This document shows positions 33,755 through 39,420 of a DNA stretch of 39,420 nt, piece after piece. The position numbers and the translations under genes were made by a program. This DNA is from Methanosarcinaceae archaeon (GTDB lineage Archaea; Halobacteriota; Methanosarcinia; Methanosarcinales; Methanosarcinaceae). The notes beneath the pieces were generated by a model, which saw nothing but the letters and a program-made list of their open reading frames with translations, made no database searches and was not told the DNA's origin. Position 1 is the stretch's first letter, and every line of letters starts with the position of its first letter. The stretch lies in contig JAIOTO010000005.1 in the NCBI GenBank assembly GCA_021106765.1, positions 1 to 39,420 on the forward strand. The letters are read 5' to 3'.

Positions 33755-34168
33755 TTACTTCAGAGGTACGAACTTACTTGAACGGGTCACACCTACACCA
33801 GCACTACCGTGTGAAACTCTGCCGCGGGTCAACGTGAACTCTCCGAATCTGTGTCCGATCATCTCAGGTTGAACGTCCACACTCACGAATTCTTTACCAT
33901 TATAGACCGCAATCTGTTTACCGACCATATCAGGGAAGATGATTATGTTCCTGTAATGGGTCCGCACACTGTCCTTGCCATCCTTGAACTTTTGCAACAC
34001 TCCCTTCTGACCATCGGTCAAACCGCGTCTAAGGGAACGGCGTTCCCTTGCAGGTAGAAGTTTTGTAAAATCCTCTATACTTAATTCCTGAAGCTCCCCT
34101 ACCGTCATTCCACGATAGGTAAACTCACCTTTACGTTTTGGTAACCTTGATGATGATTTCTTTGCCAT
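33755..34168 (-). CDS. rps19: Ribosomal protein S19 (uS19)
   Basis: S19 binds the head of the small subunit. The 137-residue protein has the archaeal N-terminal part [20 protein letters not shown] and the core [28 protein letters not shown]. It ends with [33 protein letters not shown] precedes its ATG; it lies 14 nt after rpl2. Confidence 0.97.
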   Translation of the reverse strand: MAKKSSSRLPKRKGEFTYRGMTVGELQELSIEDFTKLLPARERRSLRRGLTDGQKGVLQKFKDGKDSVRTHYRNIIIFPDMVGKQIAVYNGKEFVSVDVQPEMIGHRFGEFTLTRGRVSHGSAGVGVTRSSKFVPLK

Positions 34169-34182
34169 GTATCACACCTCTC

Positions 34183-34896
34183 TCAACGTTTTCCTGTCCT
34201 TCGTGCTGCGATTTGACCAACCTTACGACCAGGAGGTGCATTCCTGCCTACTGTTGTTGGTTTTCCTGGATGCTTCTTGTTACCGCCACCGAATGGGTGG
34301 TCGATCACATTCATTGCGATCCCTGATACACGGGGGTATTTTGCAGCCCTTGTCTTCAATTTGTGATATTTCTTACCAGCTTTCAAGAAAGGCTTATCGA
34401 CCCTTCCGCCGCCAGCTACAATACCTATAGTAGCCCTGCATGCAGGGACAAACCATTTCATTTCTCCAGAAGGCATTTCAACAGCGACCCTTGAGCGCTC
34501 ATGAGATACCAGTGTTGCCGAAACGCCTGATGCACGTACAAAACATCCACCATCGTTTGGCTTGGACTCGATATTACATATCGGGATACCTTCAGGGATC
34601 TCGGATAATGGAAGTATGTTTCCTGACTTGATCTCAGCAGATATGCCGCATTCGATCCGGTCCCCGACAGCAATACCCTCAGGAGCAAGGATCAGGCGCT
34701 CTCCACCATCCTCAAATGCAACTTTTATGATCGGTGCAGATCTTGCAGGATCATGTGTAATTTCAACTACCGTAGCATAGATGGTCTCATCCCGATCCAC
34801 ACGCGGATGTTGAAGATTTGCCTTGAATCTATGTGATGGAGCACGGTACGTAGGTGATCCACGACCCCTATTCTGTGATATAATTCTTCTTGCCAT
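34183..34896 (-). CDS. rpl2: Ribosomal protein L2 (uL2)
   Basis: L2 is needed for peptidyl transfer and subunit joining. The 237-residue protein has [19 protein letters not shown] at the start and [25 protein letters not shown]-type core strands. The conserved C-terminal [21 protein letters not shown] holds the His near the active site. AGGTGAG stands before the ATG. Confidence 0.98.
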   Translation of the reverse strand: MARRIISQNRGRGSPTYRAPSHRFKANLQHPRVDRDETIYATVVEITHDPARSAPIIKVAFEDGGERLILAPEGIAVGDRIECGISAEIKSGNILPLSEIPEGIPICNIESKPNDGGCFVRASGVSATLVSHERSRVAVEMPSGEMKWFVPACRATIGIVAGGGRVDKPFLKAGKKYHKLKTRAAKYPRVSGIAMNVIDHPFGGGNKKHPGKPTTVGRNAPPGRKVGQIAARRTGKR

Positions 34897-34907
34897 GATA
34901 TCTCACC

Positions 34908-35156
34908 TCACATTAATCCGATCCGTGTTGCGATCTCGTGTGCAGCATCGACCTCATCGAATGTAACCAATGCTTTCTTCATACCATTCATTGTGGTCAT
35001 CGTACATATGGACCTGACAGGAAAACCATACATATTAGCCACTTCTCTCTTGATCTGAGTCTTGTTGGCTCTTGTATCAACAATGAACTGGAGTGTGTTT
35101 TCTTCCATGTGTATCATTGCTTTTTCTGTAATGAAAGGATATTTAACAACATTCAT
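34908..35156 (-). CDS. rpl23: Ribosomal protein L23 (uL23)
   Basis: L23 sits at the tunnel exit and is a docking site for SRP. The 82-residue protein has [25 protein letters not shown] and a [10 protein letters not shown] pattern. Its ATG overlaps the rpl4 stop codon (ATGA), with GGAGGG inside rpl4. Confidence 0.97.
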   Translation of the reverse strand: MNVVKYPFITEKAMIHMEENTLQFIVDTRANKTQIKREVANMYGFPVRSICTMTTMNGMKKALVTFDEVDAAHEIATRIGLM

Positions 35157-35914
35157 AGGAACATACCCTCCAGATTGGATATTGCAGATTCTGTCCAGAT
35201 TGTAAGCCTGCCTGCGTGTGTACCAGGTGCCAGTAACTCAGTACTCAATAATCTCACCGTAGTAACATCCACACCAGGAAGATTATTGGCAGATTTGAAT
35301 ATCGAACTATCTGAACCAGTCACGATCAGAACACTCTTCTTATGTTTGTATTTTCTGCCTCGAAGCTTACCTTTTCCAGCTCTTATGTGTCTTCCATACT
35401 TTGCACGAAGTATATCATCATATACACCTGCTGCCTGAAGGAAGCTTACAACTTCTCGTGTCTTTGTTATATCCTGCAAAGCATCGTCAGCTACCAGCGG
35501 AACCTGTGCATCGAACCTGTGACCGCGTGCTTTTACCAGCTCGCTGTTAATTGTAGCAGCGATCGCTGAACGGATGGCCGCCCTCTTCTCTTTCTTGTTG
35601 ACCTTTTCTGCACGTTTGGTCTCCGTTTTCGGAGGATGGGCACGCCGTCCACCAACAGCCTGTGGAACCCTTGCCACACGACTACCGTTGACCAACCTTG
35701 GGACCTGTGCGACACCTCTGCCGGACCCCCATGATTTCGCTGATGTCCTCATGCCTGCGTACAATTTTGTACCATATGGCTGAAGCCTTTTTGTCTGAGA
35801 TGAGAGAACTGCTCTCTTTATGAGATCCGGTCTGTAGACCTCATTGAATATCTCAGGCAAAGTGATCTCACCTTTAGTATTTCCTGTTATATCTATAATA
35901 TTTGCTGTGGTCAT
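35153..35914 (-). CDS. rpl4: Ribosomal protein L4 (uL4)
   Basis: L4 reaches into the exit tunnel with an extended loop. The 253-residue protein has [22 protein letters not shown] and the tunnel loop [36 protein letters not shown]. An archaeal C-terminal extension follows. AAGGGGTGAAG precedes its ATG, five bases after rpl3. Confidence 0.98.
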   Translation of the reverse strand: MTTANIIDITGNTKGEITLPEIFNEVYRPDLIKRAVLSSQTKRLQPYGTKLYAGMRTSAKSWGSGRGVAQVPRLVNGSRVARVPQAVGGRRAHPPKTETKRAEKVNKKEKRAAIRSAIAATINSELVKARGHRFDAQVPLVADDALQDITKTREVVSFLQAAGVYDDILRAKYGRHIRAGKGKLRGRKYKHKKSVLIVTGSDSSIFKSANNLPGVDVTTVRLLSTELLAPGTHAGRLTIWTESAISNLEGMFL

Positions 35915-35919
35915 TCACT

Positions 35920-36933
35920 TCACCCCTGCTTGGATTGAGTACTGATGTGAACAATCTGTGGTTCACCCATACCAGATACTTTTGACCTTGCTGCTTCCCG
36001 GAATCTCACAAGTCGCTTGGACGGACCTGGAACACTGCCCTTTACGAGTATATAGTTACCACGAACAAGTCCATAGTTCAAAAAGCCACCATCCGGATTG
36101 ATATCATCAGAACCCGATGAAATTTTCAGGATACGCTTATTGGCCTCTGTCCTCTGATGATAACCCATCTGTCCCAGCTGAGGAACTCTCCAGCTAACAT
36201 GAGCTGGGTTCCATGGACCAAGTGTACCTACCTGTCGCAGGCTACCCTGACGGGAGTGCTTATTCTTCGCTAATTGGATCCCCCATCGCTTCACTGGACC
36301 CTGAGTCCCTCGGCCGGTGGTGATCGCAGCAACATCGACTATGCAACCATTATCAAATACATCCTCGATGTTCATATTTCCACCAAGTATCGACTTTGCA
36401 TACTCGAACTTGGCTTTTACATCAGAACCACAAATAGCAGTCTCCATGATATCCGGTTTCTTCTTGGGTACACCGGTAATAGTTGATGGTACTGTATAGG
36501 TGATAGCACGGACATCCTTTACTGCGCCGTCCGCGATCAGTGATGCCATCTTATCAAGCCCTGCTGCTGAATCATTGTTCTTGGGCATTCTAATTACACG
36601 TTCAAGATTCGCATCCAAGTCATCACTCCAAACTTCAGCAACCACAGCATCGCCTGCTGAGGCTTGCTTGTATGCACGTATCGCTGCCACACGGATCGCA
36701 GGTGTTTCAATAACAGTCACAGGTACAGATATCTCCGCGCCTACGGTTAGACTGTTCTTGGCATCATCTATCATGACCACGTGTGTCATCCCAACCTTAT
36801 AGCCCGCAAAATCTTGCAGTTTTGGTTCGGCATTTGACTCTGGCCAAGAGCCAAATCTTGGAATGTGACTCTTTGCTCTTTTACGTGGACTGTATGCCAG
36901 AGAACCTCGCCTTGGTCTGTATATATTTGCCAT
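35920..36933 (-). CDS. rpl3: Ribosomal protein L3 (uL3)
   Basis: L3 is an early assembly protein close to the peptidyl transferase centre. The 337-residue archaeal form has [17 protein letters not shown] at the start. [45 protein letters not shown] is the loop that reaches the catalytic centre. It is the first gene of the cluster; GGAG lies about seven bases before its ATG. Confidence 0.98.
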   Translation of the reverse strand: MANIYRPRRGSLAYSPRKRAKSHIPRFGSWPESNAEPKLQDFAGYKVGMTHVVMIDDAKNSLTVGAEISVPVTVIETPAIRVAAIRAYKQASAGDAVVAEVWSDDLDANLERVIRMPKNNDSAAGLDKMASLIADGAVKDVRAITYTVPSTITGVPKKKPDIMETAICGSDVKAKFEYAKSILGGNMNIEDVFDNGCIVDVAAITTGRGTQGPVKRWGIQLAKNKHSRQGSLRQVGTLGPWNPAHVSWRVPQLGQMGYHQRTEANKRILKISSGSDDINPDGGFLNYGLVRGNYILVKGSVPGPSKRLVRFREAARSKVSGMGEPQIVHISTQSKQG

Positions 36934-36964
36934 TCGTATTCTCCATAGTTTGTTACTTATTCAA

Positions 36965-36976
36965 TTATATTTATTG
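36965..36976 (-). promoter_or_regulatory. Candidate TATA box in front of rpl3
   Basis: The minus strand reads CAATAAATATAA about 32-43 nt before the rpl3 ATG. Initiation 25 nt downstream would give a leader of about 10 nt, just enough for the GGAG site. A second candidate lies much further upstream (37374-37383). Confidence 0.4.
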
Positions 36977-37373
36977 TCGACGTAGGATTGAACAAAATAG
37001 TGTGCTGCATTCACAGCGAGCCTGTCGACGAAATGCATATAGTATCACGAATGTGTGTAATTGGCATCTGAGTGCCATTTCATGCCAGCAAACAAATTGC
37101 TGACCACATCGTGCGACCGAATATGCGTTTTTGATAATGATATGTTACTGACAGATATTCTACCAGTGTCATCTCAAAAGATTTTAGCACATGACATTCC
37201 TTCATACGCACCTGCGCATGCAAGAGGGCTTTCAATGAATTGGCCCATTAATGTATTATGTTAAATCCGACTTTTCCACACTTATTTGCGCCTACTTTAT
37301 TGATCATCTTATGCAATTGAGCATTGCCCAATAACATACTATTCTCTAACGTTGCGCCTTACATTGTAGAGTT
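36977..37373. other. Long intergenic stretch upstream of rpl3
   Basis: No convincing gene is seen here. Short frames on both strands lack ribosome binding sites and known motifs. Small inverted repeats (TGGCA/TGCCA at 37062-37077, TGTCAT/ATGACA at 37167-37196) and two copies of TGTCGACG (36975, 37023) are present but weak. If transcription began at the upstream TATA element, this would be a leader of about 400 nt for rpl3 or a small RNA gene. Confidence 0.5.
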
Positions 37374-37383
37374 ACTATATAAA
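37374..37383. promoter_or_regulatory. TATA element readable on both strands
   Basis: CTATATAAAT on the plus strand reads as TTTATATA on the minus strand, the best match to an archaeal TATA box in this gap. On the plus strand it would start the methyltransferase mRNA near 37407 with a leader of about 90 nt; on the minus strand it would start a transcript toward rpl3. The sequence alone does not show which is used. Confidence 0.4.
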
Positions 37384-37498
37384 TGCTTTGCACCATGTAC
37401 CCCATTTAAGGACAAAACATGTAGTTCCAGACATAACATAAAATATCCAACTGCAGAAAATAGTCTGTCTGAATACTATATTTGATACATAGTACGGG

Positions 37499-38557
37499 AT
37501 GTACTTAAATGATTTGGGTATATTGTATAACCAGATCATATTGCCCAGAAAAAAGAAATTCAACCAACCAGTCAGATCCGATAGCGCAGGGATTCGTTTC
37601 GCAACTCCTGAGATCGTTGCACAATATCGAGCCAGGCGCCTCAAATGTAGAAAACTAGCTGACATTAGCTGCGGCATTGGCGGACAGACCATATTCTTCG
37701 CAAAGGAATGTGAAATGGTCTATGCAATTGAGATCGATCCGAAAAAGATAGAATATGCGAAAGAAAATTGCAGACAATATGGAGTCGATAACGTAGAGTT
37801 CATCTGCGCCGACGCCCTATCAAAAGATGCCATTGATCAAATTCCTGAAGTAGATATAATATTCTCCGATCCTGCCAGACCCGCGACAGAAGATAAACGG
37901 AACATAATGAACCTGGAACCTGCCATCCCAAATGTGATCGCTGCATATTCGCATAAGACCCATGATTTTGCATTTGAAGCACCGCCTCAGTTGACTCCTG
38001 AAAAGATACCGTTCGACTGTGAACGAGAATACCTGTCCCTTGATGGAAAACTTAATCGACTTACCCTGTATTTTGGAAACCTGAAACGATCAGACCGCTC
38101 CGCAGTAGCACTACCGACAGGAGCAAGGATCAACTCAGATGAGAAAAAGATCCGTCTTCCTGAAGTAAATGAACCTGGTTCTTATGCATATGAACCTGAG
38201 CCATCAGTAATAAAAGCAGATCTGCTTGATCAGTTGATAGAAGAAATGCAGAAACAAGGAACTGATGTCAAATGGATGGACATTGACAAAAAGCGAATAC
38301 TCCTCACATCAGACATACATACCCAGCATCCAATGATCAAGAACCATTACATAGTAATGCACACCACTGATATGGATACAAAGAACATCAATACTTTTCT
38401 TAAAAAATATGATGTCGAAAGTGTAATACTGCGTGCTGGCGTTGAGCCTGCCAATTACTGGCCGATAAGGAATGAGATCGAGAACGGACTAACAGGCACA
38501 AGGAAAGTTCACATATTCGTGAAGGATAATAAAGCGATCATATGTGAGCCGGTGTGA
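37499..38557 (+). CDS. Class I SAM-dependent methyltransferase, probably RNA-acting
   Basis: The 352-residue protein has a Rossmann methyltransferase domain. SAM motif I is LADISCGIGGQTIFFAKE (53-70), and an acidic residue ends strand two in YAIEIDPKKIEYAKEN. A catalytic-type loop IIFSDPARPATEDKRN follows (121-136). The SDPARP loop and the C-terminal domain resemble methyltransferases with a THUMP-like domain, and distantly the cap-guanine N2 group, which act on RNA. The exact substrate is unknown. The start at 37499 has no ribosome binding site; a TATA-like TACTATATT ends about 17 nt upstream, so a leaderless mRNA is possible. Confidence 0.82.
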   Translation: MYLNDLGILYNQIILPRKKKFNQPVRSDSAGIRFATPEIVAQYRARRLKCRKLADISCGIGGQTIFFAKECEMVYAIEIDPKKIEYAKENCRQYGVDNVEFICADALSKDAIDQIPEVDIIFSDPARPATEDKRNIMNLEPAIPNVIAAYSHKTHDFAFEAPPQLTPEKIPFDCEREYLSLDGKLNRLTLYFGNLKRSDRSAVALPTGARINSDEKKIRLPEVNEPGSYAYEPEPSVIKADLLDQLIEEMQKQGTDVKWMDIDKKRILLTSDIHTQHPMIKNHYIVMHTTDMDTKNINTFLKKYDVESVILRAGVEPANYWPIRNEIENGLTGTRKVHIFVKDNKAIICEPV

Positions 38558-38642
38558 AGTGCAAACCATAGTTACTCTTTCCAGCAGCACATAATATTAC
38601 CAGCAGACAAAACCTTACATTACGTGTCCCTGCCAGATCAGA

Positions 38643-39011
38643 TCAGTCATTAAGCAAGCCATGTATACATCCTAACAACTGTTTGCGATCAAAGGGCTTT
38701 GTGACATAGTCTTCTGCTTTCAATACCTTCAAACCCATCATTCTGTCGAATTCCTCACATGTAGCCGTAAGGATCGCAATTGGCATCGTCGGATCTTTCT
38801 GCTTGATCTTGTGGAACGTTTCCCAACCATCCATATCTGGCATCATTATATCGAGCAATATGGCGTCGATGTTCTCATTATCTATAATTTCAAGACATTT
38901 CAGACCACTATCCGCACTGACCAGATCATAATCTTCTTGATCAAGCATCAAATTCACCAACTCAACGACCTCAGGTTCATCATCAACGATCAATATTTTT
39001 TTTCTCGCCAT
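38643..39011 (-). CDS. Stand-alone response regulator receiver (CheY-like)
   Basis: The 122-residue protein is a single receiver domain without an output domain. The acidic pocket D10-D11 (ILIVDDEPE), the phosphorylated D54 (AILLDIMMPDMDGW), T82/T84 (ILTAT) and K105 (YVTKPF) are all present, so it should be phosphorylated by a histidine kinase. None is encoded nearby. The start at 39011 follows GGTGGTC; a frame to 39041 has no site. Proteins of this kind act through partner proteins, often kinases or chemotaxis components. Confidence 0.93.
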   Translation of the reverse strand: MARKKILIVDDEPEVVELVNLMLDQEDYDLVSADSGLKCLEIIDNENIDAILLDIMMPDMDGWETFHKIKQKDPTMPIAILTATCEEFDRMMGLKVLKAEDYVTKPFDRKQLLGCIHGLLND

Positions 39012-39030
39012 TTTTTGACCACCATAACTA

Positions 39031-39048
39031 ACATATTTCAAAATATGT
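39031..39048 (-). promoter_or_regulatory. Hairpin upstream of the receiver gene
   Basis: ACATATT and AATATGT form a perfect 7-bp inverted repeat with a 4-nt loop just in front of the ribosome binding site. A TATA-like stretch TTATAAATA lies about 40-50 nt further upstream on the minus strand (near 39085-39095). The repeat would be in the leader or at the transcription start, a usual place for a repressor site. Confidence 0.35.
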
Positions 39049-39185
39049 GGGAAACTATTATCAATATTCTTACAAAATATAGTGATATTTATAATTATTT
39101 AAACTTTCCGCATTTTCGAGAAAATCTATCCATACGTCCGGATAAACAGCTATTTAGCAAAACAACAATGTCCAACGATCACAAC

Positions 39186-39215
39186 AATGTTTAAAAAATA
39201 GTCAAGCAAAATAAA
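39186..39215 (-). terminator. T-rich terminator after the Hsp20 gene
   Basis: Downstream of the Hsp20 stop, the minus strand becomes U-rich in the transcript (GATTTATTTTGCTTG), followed by six T at 39193-39198. No clear hairpin is seen, as is common in archaea. Confidence 0.4.
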
Positions 39216-39261
39216 TCAATAAGTTAATAAGGAGATTCATAAGATAAGTAATTATTAAGCC

Positions 39262-39420
39262 TTATTCGATTATGACACTAGATCTGTTAATACCATCAAC
39301 TACCTTAAAGACCACTTCTAACACACCGTTCCTGTAGGTCGCTTTTCCACTATCAGGATCAATCCTTACAGGAAGATCTATAACCTCTGAATATTGTCTT
39401 GTGTCATGTATTGCATCAAG
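39262..39420 (-). CDS. Hsp20/alpha-crystallin small heat-shock protein, C-terminal part
   Basis: The last 52 codons of a gene that starts outside the window. The end of the alpha-crystallin domain is recognisable: SEVIDLPVRIDPDSGKATY followed by RNGVLEVVFKV, matching the A-x-x-x-NGVL-x-V signature of small heat-shock proteins, which hold unfolding proteins. The usual C-terminal I-x-I tail is replaced by a short SSVIIE end. The gene shares its strand with the receiver gene, 250 nt apart with a T-rich terminator between. Confidence 0.85.
   Translation of the reverse strand, partial: LDAIHDTRQYSEVIDLPVRIDPDSGKATYRNGVLEVVFKVVDGINRSSVIIE

Noticed and set aside
36975-37030. Two TGTCGACG copies 48 bp apart
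   Set aside because: Short, partly palindromic and without other shared context; likely chance.
36783-37264. Plus-strand frames in the gap upstream of rpl3
   Set aside because: They have no ribosome binding site and no recognisable motif, and one overlaps rpl3 antisense. The minus-strand frames of the same stretch are also broken by stops.

Overview
The window comes from a methanogenic archaeon, most likely a methylotrophic member of the Methanosarcinaceae. The best evidence is a complete membrane part of the F420H2:methanophenazine oxidoreductase (fpoABCDHIJJKLMNO). It is supported by an archaeal S10/spc ribosomal-protein cluster with archaea-only proteins (S4e, L19e, L32e, Rpp29), archaeal pantoate kinase, Cbf5, archaeal-type CMP kinase, TATA-box promoters and strong GGAGGTGA-type ribosome binding sites. 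The genus cannot be fixed from the sequence alone.

Layout. (1) 1-1310: start of an exported protein, a small Cys-rich protein with a solitary type I-E CRISPR-repeat-like element upstream, a winged-helix regulator and tRNA-Ile(GAU). (2) 1465-6126, minus strand: trm112, a two-TM membrane protein, pyrG (CTP synthase), coaBC and pantoate kinase. The last two supply several steps of archaeal CoA synthesis. (3) 6197-7174, plus strand: a Gate-domain membrane protein. (4) 7267-17524, minus strand: the fpo operon with a clear TATA promoter at its start and a hairpin/T-tract terminator at its end. (5) 17716-18662: a two-gene unit with a DUF22-like protein and a double zinc-ribbon protein, both of unknown function. 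(6) 18808-20276, plus strand: a 53-residue 2[4Fe-4S] ferredoxin translationally coupled to a phytoene-desaturase-like flavoprotein. (7) 20277-20791: a gene-poor stretch holding a probable 30-residue membrane peptide, inverted repeats and no other recognisable gene. (8) 20792-36933, minus strand: rpl3-rpl4-rpl23-rpl2-rps19-rpl22-rps3-rpl29-rpp29-rps17-rpl14-rpl24-rps4e-rpl5-rps14-rps8-rpl6-rpl32e-rpl19e-rpl18-rps5-rpl30-rpl15-secY-adk-DUF106/EMC3-like-cmk-cbf5-tRNA-Ser(GGA). (9) 36934-37498: a 565-nt intergenic stretch with TATA-like elements and no convincing gene. (10) 37499-39420: a class I SAM methyltransferase, a stand-alone CheY-like receiver and the 3' end of an Hsp20 gene.

The genes are mostly housekeeping: energy conservation from F420H2, ribosome assembly, protein translocation, nucleotide and CoA metabolism, and RNA modification. 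The parts most worth a second look are the orphan CRISPR-like repeat at 604-632, the ferredoxin/flavoprotein pair with its palindromic promoter, the 30-residue membrane peptide inside a 13-bp inverted repeat, and the FpoD change at a position that binds quinone in complex I.
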